Shown piece by piece: positions 30,598-40,905 of a stretch of DNA of 64,000 nt (position 1 is its first letter; the number at the start of each line of letters is the position of its first letter). The stretch is from the NCBI GenBank assembly GCA_030581615.1, contig JAKTTT010000040.1, positions 147,971-211,970 of the forward strand, written 5' to 3'. Both the position numbers and the translations under genes were made by a program. Source of the DNA: Alloascoidea africana (lineage: Eukaryota; Ascomycota; Alloascoideomycetes; Alloascoideales; Alloascoideaceae). The notes under the pieces were generated by a model. The model was not told where the DNA came from and ran no database searches. It saw only the letters and a list, made by a program, of their open reading frames with translations.

Positions 30598-31989
30598 CTA
30601 TTTAGAAGTAATGGCAATTTGCTGGTTCATCTCATTTAAATATGTGTTAATGTGCATTTGCAACCTTTGACATTCAGTCATAGTTTCCTTAACCTCATTA
30701 TCAAAAGTCATTTTTAGCTCTGCTTTTTTCTTCTCAGTCGCTTCAATAAATTGCTTCTTTTGATCCATATCTTGTTGTTTGACTGTTCGTTCGGCAACGA
30801 GGTTCGAGTATGTCTCTTGCAATTGGTTCATCTTCTCCTTTGCAGCTTGATTCTTGGACTCTGATTGTTGTTGAGCACGCTCTATCCTTTCCTCAGAGTT
30901 TGTTATTTGTCGGTGTAGTCGCTCGATCTTATGGTCTAGTCTATAGCTTGTCAAGGAATTCTGTTCTTGAAGTTCTTGTAATCTACTAAGCTTCCGCAGG
31001 GCCTCCTCTTCCTTTTGCAGTTCGGCCTCTATCTCTTCAGCCAGCTTGTGACATGATTTTAAGTCAGCCTCAATTAGGCCAAATGAACCCGTCGAAACTT
31101 GCAAGTTTCGGGCTCTTTTTTCCAGGTTGTCTAGCTCCTGCTTTGCATTTTCTAACGAGTCGCTCATGTCGCTGTTAATCTTGTGCAGGATCTGTGGGGA
31201 GTCGACAACATAGGGCTTCATCTCCTCAATTGTTTTCTTAGTTTCTAAAATGACAAAGTTTTGGTCTTCCAATTTTGCAACCAGTCTGGTTTTCTCCTGC
31301 TTGTAGTTTCCATGTGCTTCAGTAATCGCAATTTGGATCTTTTTGTATCTTCGAAGCTCACTCTCAACTTCGCTATTGTGCTGCTCCAACTGCTTTTTCA
31401 TTTGTAAATTCTTTTCCGTGCTCGACTCCAGTTCCATTATCTTTTGTTTAAACTGCTCATTCTGTTCTGCAAGAGTTCTTATTTTATATGTCGAGTCCTC
31501 GCTTTTTTGAAACAGTTCCTCGCAGTCGTTCATCCGCTGCTCTCTAAAGCGCGCATAATTGACAACGTTCGACATGAGTCTCCGGATACGATGAGGCTCA
31601 GGCTTTACCAAATCCATAATACAAAAATCGGGAACACCCCCATTCGCAAAAAACTTGTACAGTTTACGATGCAGTGCCATAAGGTTTCGAGATTCCAGAT
31701 GCGTTCCTTCTGGATCTACATCTCCTGCAGATTCCGTAAGTGCTTCGCGAACATGTTCTTGAGAATAGTTTAAAAATGATTCTGCTATTTGTTCGAACAA
31801 AGATTGTATGAATTGGCCCGATGGTTTCATCAACATCTCCTCTGTGACGACAAAATCACAACTTTGCAGACATCTCGCGATATCCGGGATGTCCAATAAA
31901 GGCAGTCCAAACTCATCGATCTTGCTGCTCGCCTTCCGCAGAGAAGAAGGTATTGTTGAAGTCCTATATGCTGAACTTGGTCGTGACAT
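30598..31989 (-). CDS. NUF2: Kinetochore protein Nuf2 (Ndc80 complex)
   Basis: A 463-residue protein (451 in S. cerevisiae) starting MSRPSSAYRTS at the only ATG of the N-terminal frame. The calponin-homology head spans about residues 25-150 and has LPLLDIPDIARCLQ, KLYKFFANGGVPDFCIMDLV and PHRIRRLMSNVVNYARFRE, all characteristic of Nuf2. The rest is a long coiled coil that pairs with Ndc80, bringing the microtubule-binding head to Spc24/Spc25. It shares a 230-bp divergent promoter with the cornichon gene. Confidence 0.92.
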   Translation of the reverse strand: MSRPSSAYRTSTIPSSLRKASSKIDEFGLPLLDIPDIARCLQSCDFVVTEEMLMKPSGQFIQSLFEQIAESFLNYSQEHVREALTESAGDVDPEGTHLESRNLMALHRKLYKFFANGGVPDFCIMDLVKPEPHRIRRLMSNVVNYARFREQRMNDCEELFQKSEDSTYKIRTLAEQNEQFKQKIMELESSTEKNLQMKKQLEQHNSEVESELRRYKKIQIAITEAHGNYKQEKTRLVAKLEDQNFVILETKKTIEEMKPYVVDSPQILHKINSDMSDSLENAKQELDNLEKRARNLQVSTGSFGLIEADLKSCHKLAEEIEAELQKEEEALRKLSRLQELQEQNSLTSYRLDHKIERLHRQITNSEERIERAQQQSESKNQAAKEKMNQLQETYSNLVAERTVKQQDMDQKKQFIEATEKKKAELKMTFDNEVKETMTECQRLQMHINTYLNEMNQQIAITSK

Positions 31990-32221
31990 GGGTATTGTTG
32001 TGGAGAAGGAATCAAGACGAGGAAAAAAGAATGGTCTCAAAATCTGTAAACAAATTCAGGTCACGTGGTAGGTGTCATGGCAACAATCGAGTCTGAGCTG
32101 TGCGGCGCTGCTGTTTCCTCTTTGGGCCACGAAGATGGAGAGGGACGGCACCTGTGCCAACTATCCATCGAAAAGGAACAATAACCAGCTGGCGAAAACT
32201 CGAGAAGAAGCGGAAAGGGAA

Positions 32222-32806
32222 ATGTTGGGGCCACATCTTGCGTTGACAGCAATATGGTTGCTAAATCTGGTAAATTTGGTCATTCAGTTTATGCTGTTTA
32301 CAAAGTACATGGATTTATCATCTGGATATGTGGATGCGAAAAAAGTGGTGTCGTTTGGTACAAAAACTATGAGAACAGAGGCGATATTGAACTTTTTCGT
32401 TTCTCTCCTAGCCTTTTCTTCTGACCAGCTCAAGATTGTTGTGTTTAATGGTCCTGTGTTACTCTATAACACCTACAAGTTGTTGGTACCACCACGCCTT
32501 TCAAGACAACAAGGGTCAAAGGGGTCGGGTGAGGCCAGCGAAACCAGTGATGAAAAAAAGGAGAACGGCTGGTTTGGGTTGAATATTGATGACATGAACA
32601 CAAGAAGGATAAGAAGCTTAAAGATCGAGTCTGGTCTCAAATTCATACATTGTTTTGGAGGGTTTTTTGTATACGTTGTTCTTGCATTGGTGTTTTGGGC
32701 TGAATACATGGGCGTGGATCTCAGTGGAGGTGATGCGTGGGGTCAAACAACAAATGGCTTACCCGATTTCGAAGGAGTGGTTTTGAATCCTATGAAGGGA
32801 TTTTAG
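32222..32806 (+). CDS. Cornichon family ER cargo receptor (Erv14/Erv15-like)
   Basis: From the ATG at 32222 the protein has 194 residues. The opening transmembrane helix runs into NLVNLVIQFMLFTKYMDLSSGYVDAKKV, and later LLAFSSDQLKIVVFNGPVLLYNTYKL is followed by a last helix FFVYVVLALVFWAEYMG; this is the cornichon pattern of Erv14. Cornichons load transmembrane cargo into COPII vesicles. The loop after the conserved PVLLYN segment carries an extra 30-residue hydrophilic insert. An in-frame ATG at 32135 would add 29 polar residues that the family usually lacks, so I prefer the shorter form. A separate 35-codon upstream ORF starts at 32077 in another frame and may dampen translation. Confidence 0.8.
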   Translation: MLGPHLALTAIWLLNLVNLVIQFMLFTKYMDLSSGYVDAKKVVSFGTKTMRTEAILNFFVSLLAFSSDQLKIVVFNGPVLLYNTYKLLVPPRLSRQQGSKGSGEASETSDEKKENGWFGLNIDDMNTRRIRSLKIESGLKFIHCFGGFFVYVVLALVFWAEYMGVDLSGGDAWGQTTNGLPDFEGVVLNPMKGF

Positions 32807-35206
32807 TAGGGGAGATGTGATACCTTGCGATGTTTTAATCACTTACGAAAGACAATAAAAAGCGGGTTAAACTGTTTCATTTGACTATACCGTGAAGATG
32901 AACTTAATGAATTGTTGACTTCTTTTGATCTCGTATATGCGAATATGCTAGGCATGCTGATTGAGTCTTTCTCTTATTAGCAGCGGATAGTGTGACCGAT
33001 GCTTTAATGGGCATCAAGCAAATGCTCCTATGTTCCCTTACAGTCAAGTCATCGTGGCAAACTTGTCAGTGTCAGTTGTTCAACCTTGTCAAGATCACTT
33101 GAGAAAAAAATAAATGAATTTTTTTTTAATTCTGCCATGCGCAGCAAAGCCATAAGCAAAGATCATTAAGATCTGCCCTTCTTTTTGAGCCAATAGTTCT
33201 GATTATATTTCTCGATTAAAAACACACAAAGAAATAAAATGTTTTACTTAAATCTAGGAATTTTTGAATTACAATCCATCCGCCTTAGTGAGTCTGTAAC
33301 CATATAATCGAGACTTGTGGATTTCCCTCTCTCCGTTGGTAGTGTCTGCTATGAATGATGAATCATATCCTTTAGTACCCAACGTATCTTCCCTATAAAG
33401 TTTGGTTGAGACTTCAAGGTATAGTGATCGAAACAGACAATGAGTTGGTAGCTATCTATAAACCTCAAAGCTCTCTACTCCAGCTTATTCAACATCTTCC
33501 AAGAACAAGATGGAATTGACTGTCTCTTGCTACAGACCACTAAACATGAGTGAAAGCTGGACATTTGTTCGTATCTGCAACGTCTATTTGGAACTGTCGA
33601 TATTTAATTCCCACTGACAGACCTTGAATGGCCTTGTTCTAAAAAATACTTGGGCAGTTGGCAGAGTATGCCCGCTGATTCGAAGCACTGTACCTTACTC
33701 CTTCTTCAAATGATATATGCTACAAACACACAGCGTAGTATTGGTAGAAACGAACTCTGTAGCGCCGTTAAGTGCAGAAGCAGTTGGGAACAGGAGGGGA
33801 GCAGCTATTTGTGTTAAAGTCATTTCCTCAAAGTAGTGAGTACTGTTCATGAAACTAGACAGGCATCGCTTATATCCTCCAATCGTGTTTCAGGTTTGTC
33901 TCGTAACGATACCACCAACATGTCTCCTTCCGTTACCCTTGTAACGTTTTGTCTGTAAGAAGCAGAGTGCTGGGTTAGAGAATCGAGATAGATTTAGTCC
34001 CGAATTGTTCTAGAGAACCACATGTCACGAAACAGTTATCAGTCATCTCTGCAGAAATACACGACATTTACTTTTGATTAAATAGATTCCCAAATTTCCA
34101 GATGTGCCAGGTTTATCTCGGGCTCGCCCATTACGCAAACTTCAATGTAGATGTAAGGAGAGTGCAGTAGGGACAGGGAAGGTATACCCCAGTAATCCCC
34201 CTCCAGCTTTTAAAGATCGTAGCTCAGCGCACTTCCAAAACTATCGAAGTTGAATTGGGCTTTGAGCGGCTACCATCTTCATCTTGTATTCTTTTGTTTC
34301 ATGATAATTTCTTTGGGAATAGACACACTAAAAGGTGTATCTATCTTATGGGTTCGAAAAAAGATCAAAATGTAAATACTATGAGGGAAAAAAATAGTAT
34401 CCTTGACTAGACCTCGGTTATTCTATACCTTCTTCTCTCTCACTCCCTTATCATTTGTTTCAACCTTAATGATAATCCTCTTCAAGTGTTAGTAATGGTG
34501 GAGATGATCTATTAAAAAATATTTTTCAACAAGGAAAAAAAACATTGGAAAAAATGAGGAAGCCTAACTGATTCATCAGGACTCGGTTGTAGTTTACTTT
34601 TTTATCGTATTCTAAACATTCATCAACGATGAGTTTGATTTATGTTTATATCCTAGACATGTTTCATATACTGGAGTGATTAAAGAAAGGCTCTGATCTA
34701 TCAAAGTATTAAGTAAAAAATCTCACGCTACTTGCCTCTTTCTCCGTTGCTCTGCCATGATAGTTATGCCCGGACAATCATTGCAATCAGAACACTGGTT
34801 TTATTAGAAAATAAGCCCGGAAGAGAGTTCCAGAGTGGTTGATATTGGAAGGAAGGGGGCGAGAAACAGTGCATTCTGAATGCAAGGGAAAGCGCATATG
34901 CAGGACATGGACTTTTTATGTATGAATGAAAATTGTAAGGGCGGTTTTGTGTTCTTGAAGGCCGTTGACAACAACAGCCAAAATCCGAGAAGGTTTTAAA
35001 ATTAAGTTGTTTTTTTTCTTTTTTGCATTGGTGTATCTGTTTAGGGAAAGGGGAGCGTTACAGCTTTTTATCCAAATGTCTAACGTCTTTCTTATTTATA
35101 AAGATGCGATTTCTCGTCTACTTGATGGATTGGATTACAACTTCTATATCTTCTTCAACATATATCACTTACACTTTCCTTTAAGTTACAAGACAAGTGC
35201 CAGAAA
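32807..35206. other. Long gene-free upstream region of the Pcl-type cyclin gene
   Basis: 2.4 kb without a credible coding region, the longest of that kind with little low-complexity sequence. It holds at least one CACGAAA Swi4-type box (34026-34032). Long upstream regions are common for regulated G1 cyclin genes. A noncoding RNA cannot be excluded but none is recognised. Confidence 0.5.
34026..34032 (+). promoter_or_regulatory. SCB-like box (CACGAAA)
   Basis: A single match to the Swi4/Swi6 cell-cycle box about 1.2 kb ahead of a G1-type cyclin gene. A 7-mer can occur by chance in 2.4 kb, so this is only suggestive. Confidence 0.3.
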
Positions 35207-36433
35207 ATGTCAGACGCATCAGCACTGGAAATCTTCCTCAAATCTCCAGTGAATCACCAAATGATTCAGTATATTGTAAAGAAAACGCTCAATATTTTAG
35301 AGGTTCCCAATAAGAATCACTTTGCTACACCTCCCGAGTCGCCATCAGATGGAAACGACAACTCTAACTCCAAACCACTCTGCTCGTTGATTTCATTTGC
35401 TACTCGCATAGTCAGACATGCAAACGTCTATACTTCGACTTTAATGGCTACCATAGTATACCTCGACAGACTGAAAAAAACGTTGCCACAAGGTTCCCAA
35501 GGAATGCCTTGCACTCTTCATCGAATTTTCCTTGCATGTCTGATTCTTTCTGCAAAAGTCCATAATGATTTTTCTCCCAAAAATGTACATTGGGCAAGGT
35601 ATACGGATGGCTTGTTTTCGAATGCAGACATAAATCTGATGGAGGTACAACTTCTTTCACTGCTAAATTGGAATGTCAGAGTCTCCAATCAAGATTTATA
35701 CCATCACTTGAGTCCCTTTTTAGAACCAATTAAAAAGAATTTACAACAGACAAGTCGACTCCGAAGTCGGTATCAACATGTTAATCGCCAGGATCGTAAT
35801 CTATCCTCAACATGCAGACCAATAAAGGTCAATAGCATGTCTCCGTCTAGAAGCAAAATTCCAACTTTATCAATTTCAATTTCAAACTCACCAGCTCATT
35901 CTGAGTACCTGGTTACGCAAATACCATATTCGAATTCAATTGAACCGTCTCCATTACGAGCTAAAAGTAGTTTCGATTCGATAAGTTCTTTCGGAAGCAG
36001 ATATAGCTTCAACCGTTCAGGAATTGAAAAGGGTCATAATCGACAGGTTTCAGGTTCTTCAGTATCATCTTCATCATCTTCGAAATATTCTTCCTCTGTG
36101 TCAAGTTTCCCAATGAATAATGCCTCGCCAGCAAATTTCAACGAACATATACATTATTCTTCAAGATCTTCAATCAATTCGAAAATGGCCCCATCTCTTA
36201 GCGAGTCCTTTTCCCATTACTCGATTGAAAGCCAACAATCTGAAACCCCATTGTCTTTACTATCTTTAGCCCTTGATAATGCATCTCAGATTCCCATTTT
36301 TGAAAAACTCGAGAGTAAAATCGACTTTCAAAATTTCCATCCTGCTGGGAATCAAACCAATGACCTCGAGCGCTTATCCAATCTATGCCACTACAAGTTT
36401 CATTTAGATAATGAAATTGAATTAATCTATTGA
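35207..36433 (+). CDS. Pcl1/Pcl2-type cyclin (Pho85-class)
   Basis: A 408-residue protein from ATG 35207. The N-terminal 170 residues form the Pcl cyclin box: LEIFLKSPVNHQMIQYIVKK, RHANVYTSTLMATIVYLDRL, TLHRIFLACLILSAKVHND and LNWNVRVSNQDLYHHL. This fits Pcl1/2-type partners of the Pho85 kinase, which act in G1 and in morphogenesis. The remaining 230 residues are Ser/Asn-rich, without a domain, and offer many potential phosphorylation sites. The exact paralogue (PCL1, PCL2 or PCL9) cannot be decided, so no symbol is given. The 2.4-kb upstream region suggests complex regulation. Confidence 0.8.
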   Translation: MSDASALEIFLKSPVNHQMIQYIVKKTLNILEVPNKNHFATPPESPSDGNDNSNSKPLCSLISFATRIVRHANVYTSTLMATIVYLDRLKKTLPQGSQGMPCTLHRIFLACLILSAKVHNDFSPKNVHWARYTDGLFSNADINLMEVQLLSLLNWNVRVSNQDLYHHLSPFLEPIKKNLQQTSRLRSRYQHVNRQDRNLSSTCRPIKVNSMSPSRSKIPTLSISISNSPAHSEYLVTQIPYSNSIEPSPLRAKSSFDSISSFGSRYSFNRSGIEKGHNRQVSGSSVSSSSSSKYSSSVSSFPMNNASPANFNEHIHYSSRSSINSKMAPSLSESFSHYSIESQQSETPLSLLSLALDNASQIPIFEKLESKIDFQNFHPAGNQTNDLERLSNLCHYKFHLDNEIELIY

Positions 36434-36982
36434 AAAGATGAGTTGAAGGTGTTGCTTTTCCTTTTCTCTTATCATGTCATGATGATGATGATTTTTTTTT
36501 TTACATTTTTATGCTGTTACAATTTGTTTATAATTGATGGGCATTTCTTAACAATTAGTACTCAAGGAGAACTAAAGATACTCCCACACACATTTTCTGA
36601 TTTTGAAATTTGGAACCGGATTTTGCATCTTTTTTTGTACTACTAGTTTTTATTCACGTTTGTTTGTTTATTTATTTTGGGGGAAAATAGTTACTTTTTT
36701 AAAATATTTACATTTGCATTAAGAATCTCATTTTTTAAAAATGGTCTTTTTCTACAAATAAAAATCCGTTAAATGTGTATTTGGATTCGTAGACAAGCAT
36801 ATCGAAATGGGCGTACGGGTGTTTTTTTTTTTTTTCGTTACTCAATAGCGTTCGCATGTAGTTTGTGGAGATGGATGCACATTAACAAAACATTCAATCC
36901 TTAATCAGAACAGCAACCAAAAGAAACCAATATCGATCTATTGTTGTTTAATAAGAATAATAATAATAATAAAAAAACAAAA
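36434..36982. other. Intergenic region, cyclin / SF3A3 gene
   Basis: 550 bp of very AT-rich DNA with T-runs (36492-36504, 36821-36836). Nothing else recognised. Confidence 0.5.
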
Positions 36983-38818
36983 ATGTCTACGATTTTGGAA
37001 TCTCAACGTGTTGCACTTGAAGAATTGGAACGTATAGAACAAGCAATAGCCGATAGATTTCAAAGAAATCCAAAGTTATTTACAGGTTCAACTGCAAATA
37101 CATTGGGGAATTTGGGTACAGGAAGAAAGAAAAGAAGTCATAAAGAGTATTTATTACAACAACATGAGATTAATTTTTTCATAAAACGATATGAGGATCA
37201 ATGTCGATTTTTAAAACGAAGCTTGACGAATGATAAAAAAGAAGTTAGAAAACTTGTTTCTGGATTTTTGAATCAAAAAGAACAAGAGAAGGATGATGAT
37301 CATGATGATATTTCTGAATATGAAAAAGAGGTTGAGTTACGAATAGAAGAGCTTGGTAAGCTGGAAGATCCAAATTTGGATTTTAAATTTTTCCATTCCC
37401 AACTTGAATCCATCAAAAATCACTATAGAAGATATCCAAATCATCAACCTGATGATCTAAGAAAAATTTACGCCATGAACTTACCATCTAAACGTGTGGT
37501 AATGACAAAAGAAGCCGCGTTGGGGTTACCACCTATCCCAATATCATCATCTTCAGCACTTGTTCAACAGCAACAGAAGCAGCAGCAGGAACATAACGGT
37601 CCAATTTACAAACCCACGATTCTAAGTTCTTTTGCAACGGATTTCAACATCGATTCGCTTTTTTCAGATGAAGAACGATATGGGCTTTACCTGGATCTGA
37701 TCAAGTTTCATCTTCAATATCTAAATTTGAAAACTGTGCTGCCAATTCCTTATGATCAATACCTTTCGATATTTCACAAGACTGAGGAGATACCGAATGG
37801 TGTGAAACGGGATTCGGGATATGGAGAGTATATTATGGGATTGGCACGTTATCTTGAGAGTTTCCTCATCAAAACACAACCATTATCGAATCCTCAAACC
37901 ACAATTTTGAAAATCGAGCAGGATTTTAAACAAGAATGGGATAAAAAAATGAAACAAACCGGTGCTGCTGGTGCTGCTGGTGCTAATGATGATGGAGAAA
38001 TCGGGATTAGAAATGAAGCTGGAGAGATTTATTGTAAAGCATGTGACAAATTTTTCGCCAAAGATACTGTTTACAAAGGTCATTTGAATGGGAAAAAACA
38101 CAAACGTGCAGTTGAGAAGATGAAAGAGACAAAGGGAAGCAAAAACATTGATGATGATGGTACAGTTAGTGCATCCAAGGTTGAATTTTACGAATACAAG
38201 GTCCGGGAATTGGCGACACTTTTCGAAATCAAGATCCAGGATACAATCGGAGAGGTTCAGCGGAGAAAGAATCTTCAACGTGCCAGTGATCGGATCAAAG
38301 AATTGGAGGCGTTTGAAGAAGAACAAAACCGGTTTTCAGATGACGATGATGATGACGAGGATGGAAATAAACCCGGGCGTGGTTATGGGGATGGCGGTTC
38401 AGACTCGGATTCGGATTCAGAACGAATCAAGTCCTCGGATTCGAGTAATCCTTTAAATTTACCACTTGGATTCGATGGTAAGCCTATTCCATTTTGGCTT
38501 TGGAAGTTGAATGGATTAGGGATCAAATATACCTGTGAAATCTGTGGTAATGAGACGTATTTTGGACATAAGGCATTTGAGAAACATTTTGTCGAAGTTC
38601 GTCATACACATGGTTTACGATGTCTTGGAATAGAACCCGGTTTATTGTTCAAAGGTATAACAAATATTAAAGATGCTCTTGAACTTTGGGAAAAACTGAA
38701 AAAAGATAAAAGAATGGAAGAAGGAATTAAAGAACATGCAGTGGAAATGGAAGATGAAGAAGGAAACGTTATGACTGAAAAAGTATACAATGATTTGAAA
38801 AAACAGGGCTTGTTATAG
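36983..38818 (+). CDS. PRP9: Splicing factor SF3a subunit 3 (SF3A3/SF3a60, Prp9 homologue)
   Basis: A 611-residue protein. The N-terminus MSTILESQRVALEELERIE and RSHKEYLLQQHEINFFIKRY are SF3a60-typical. A central C2H2-like finger (YCKACDKFFAKDTVYKGHL...KKH) corresponds to the degenerate finger of the human protein. The C-terminal matrin-type zinc finger has LPLGFDGKPIPFWLWKLNGL and YTCEICGNETYFG, then HFVEVRHTHGLRCLGI. SF3a is part of the U2 snRNP and needed for stable branch-point recognition, in keeping with the many introns here. Asp-Ser dipeptide repeats precede the C-terminal finger. The frame is open to 36941, but the ATG at 36983 is first. Confidence 0.9.
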   Translation: MSTILESQRVALEELERIEQAIADRFQRNPKLFTGSTANTLGNLGTGRKKRSHKEYLLQQHEINFFIKRYEDQCRFLKRSLTNDKKEVRKLVSGFLNQKEQEKDDDHDDISEYEKEVELRIEELGKLEDPNLDFKFFHSQLESIKNHYRRYPNHQPDDLRKIYAMNLPSKRVVMTKEAALGLPPIPISSSSALVQQQQKQQQEHNGPIYKPTILSSFATDFNIDSLFSDEERYGLYLDLIKFHLQYLNLKTVLPIPYDQYLSIFHKTEEIPNGVKRDSGYGEYIMGLARYLESFLIKTQPLSNPQTTILKIEQDFKQEWDKKMKQTGAAGAAGANDDGEIGIRNEAGEIYCKACDKFFAKDTVYKGHLNGKKHKRAVEKMKETKGSKNIDDDGTVSASKVEFYEYKVRELATLFEIKIQDTIGEVQRRKNLQRASDRIKELEAFEEEQNRFSDDDDDDEDGNKPGRGYGDGGSDSDSDSERIKSSDSSNPLNLPLGFDGKPIPFWLWKLNGLGIKYTCEICGNETYFGHKAFEKHFVEVRHTHGLRCLGIEPGLLFKGITNIKDALELWEKLKKDKRMEEGIKEHAVEMEDEEGNVMTEKVYNDLKKQGLL

Positions 38819-39073
38819 AATGTTTTCTTTGTATAAGCATTAGAAAGTAAGACAAAAAAGCACGTGACCCAGTTTTCTTTTAATTTGCCGCTGGTGTGGT
38901 GTGGGGGGAAGCGCTAAGCCTGTGAAATGGTTTAAAACCGCCAGCCAGACACTAGATAGAAACAGAAACAGAAACTGGGGGGTGATCAAGAGGCCAAGAA
39001 TCACCGAGAATCTGAACTTTTTTAGAAAACAATTTCTTATTGAGGATACATTACAGTGTGTTTTATAAAGGCG

Positions 39074-40543
39074 ATGGTTAAAGCAATGGATTTTTTCAAT
39101 CTTTTCTTACTCACTTATAACTGTGCCAAGGGTTCACCACCCGTTGATCTTTTATCAACCAAGATTAGGGATGCTTTACCTTATGACAATGGGGTTCCGG
39201 ACTTTGCAGTATTTGGATTTGAAGAGATTTGTCCGATAATGGAGGCATCATTTGCGAGTTCAACTTTAAAGTATAGACGACATCTTGATGGGATTGTGCA
39301 CCAGGCTTTAGAGTCACGGTACAATAATGGAAGTGGCAATGGCACGAATGATGGTGAAGTTGGGATTCAGTTTACCAAGATTGGAGCATCCACAATCGGG
39401 GCCATTTATATTGTTGTTTACTCTTCAATTGCAAATCAGGTAGATCCAAGTTCGATTCGGATTGCTTCCACATCCACAGGATATTTTTATTCCAGTTTGA
39501 AAGGAGCCGCTGGAGTTCGTTTTACAGTCAATTTTAACAATCATGGACAAGAAGGAGAAGGAGAAGCAAGAAAAAGTACAGAGTTTACCTTTGTGGATGC
39601 ACATTTGGCAGCAAATGAAGGTGAAACGAATCGAAACAAGAGGAATCAAGATTTCATCAGTATTTCCCGATTTTTGGATTTTGGGGATGGATATTCTTTG
39701 TATAAACCTGGTAGTCATTTGTTTTTCATGGGTGATTTGAACTATCGAGCATCGGTTTTGCCCACTTTGATTGGCAGTTCAAGTAACCATCGTGATGCTG
39801 ATGATGAGGAGGATGATAATGAACAAGTCCCAACTCGAGGATTGATTTCAAATGATAAACACAGATCAAGAAATTTGATTGTTGAGAATCGAGGATTTCA
39901 ATTTGATGTTGATTCTGTACCTTTACTTGAAAGGTCGGCAACTGTTGATGAATTATCACAAGTGATTGAGGAGAAAGATGCATTTTTCGGATTTGATGAG
40001 GCTGAAATTCATTTCAATCCAACCTATAAGTTTAAAATTGGGGAAAGTGGAGTTTATACAACCAAGAGAACTCCTTCTTGGTGTGATAGAATTCTGTTTA
40101 GAAGTTATGATGATGATGAGAACGAGAACGAGAACGAGGATGGGGATGGGGGTGGAATTGGAAACAGTTTGAGTTTGAAAAGGGTCAAGGTCCACAAATA
40201 TGATTCGATAAAAGATATTCCAACATCGGATCATCAACCTGTTTATCTACATATCCAAGTTCCTAACGAGAACCCTAGCAAATCGATGGTTTCCACACGT
40301 GGAGAATTGTTGTCATCCACGAGTCCCAGGATCGGTAGACTTGTTTTAAAACCTCAATACGTTACAGTTTTCCGAGCGATAACTATGGCAGTGGATCAAA
40401 CGATTGGATGGGTTTTGTACGTTCTTTTCTCAAATGTTGGAAGGGCTTCAGGCGGTGGATTTGTCCTCTTGTTGTTTCTATTACTATGGGGAAAAAGTGG
40501 CAACACAGGGAATGGTGTAAATGCGAATATTAATTCAGTATAG
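39074..40543 (+). CDS. INP54: Inositol polyphosphate 5-phosphatase, tail-anchored (Inp54-like)
   Basis: A 489-residue protein (384 in S. cerevisiae Inp54). The 5-phosphatase domain starts FFNLFLLTYNCAKG and contains VDAHLAAN, HLFFMGDLNYR, TPSWCDRILFR and SDHQPVYLH, so the catalytic and metal-binding residues are intact. A C-terminal hydrophobic segment near residues 465-480 (GGGFVLLLFLLLWG) is a likely tail anchor, as in Inp54, which dephosphorylates PI(4,5)P2 at the ER. Inserts between motifs are acidic or Asn/Glu-rich and include a Glu-Asn dipeptide repeat coded at about 40115-40140. The ATG at 39074 is first in frame; a second at 39086 is possible. Confidence 0.85.
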   Translation: MVKAMDFFNLFLLTYNCAKGSPPVDLLSTKIRDALPYDNGVPDFAVFGFEEICPIMEASFASSTLKYRRHLDGIVHQALESRYNNGSGNGTNDGEVGIQFTKIGASTIGAIYIVVYSSIANQVDPSSIRIASTSTGYFYSSLKGAAGVRFTVNFNNHGQEGEGEARKSTEFTFVDAHLAANEGETNRNKRNQDFISISRFLDFGDGYSLYKPGSHLFFMGDLNYRASVLPTLIGSSSNHRDADDEEDDNEQVPTRGLISNDKHRSRNLIVENRGFQFDVDSVPLLERSATVDELSQVIEEKDAFFGFDEAEIHFNPTYKFKIGESGVYTTKRTPSWCDRILFRSYDDDENENENEDGDGGGIGNSLSLKRVKVHKYDSIKDIPTSDHQPVYLHIQVPNENPSKSMVSTRGELLSSTSPRIGRLVLKPQYVTVFRAITMAVDQTIGWVLYVLFSNVGRASGGGFVLLLFLLLWGKSGNTGNGVNANINSV

Positions 40544-40569
40544 GTATAGGTATAGGCATAGGTATAGGT
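40540..40569. repeat. (GTATAG)n hexanucleotide repeat
   Basis: About five units, starting at the stop codon of the 5-phosphatase gene. Confidence 0.9.
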
Positions 40570-40905
40570 TTTAGAAGTTGTATAGGATGTGTTTTTTATA
40601 ACTCAATTGGGGATTTGGGAGTTTATGTTTCATGGGGAGATGGAGGAGGGAACACCAAAAATTTGCAATTAGTTTCCACTGTTCACTCCACACACACTCA
40701 CACACAGGTCCATAAACCTAGTATATATTGGTTTGGTACCCCCAACTACAAACACATATTTTTTCTGTTTTCATCTTTCATCATTCGATTTTCCGTCTTG
40801 TTTGGTTTCGTACCTCGATTATCACAGAGTGTGCGATTTACAACGTCTCGAACTCAGATTGGTTCACGATTTTTTTTGAAAAGTTTTCAAAAGCAAAGAC
40901 AAACG
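40544..40905. other. Upstream region of RIB2 with in-frame open extension
   Basis: 362 bp. A TATA-like motif (TATATATT) lies near 40722. The RIB2 reading frame stays open upstream from the first ATG back to 40615 without any ATG; the last 60 codons lack acidic residues and are rich in Arg, Ser, Phe and Thr. Confidence 0.6.
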
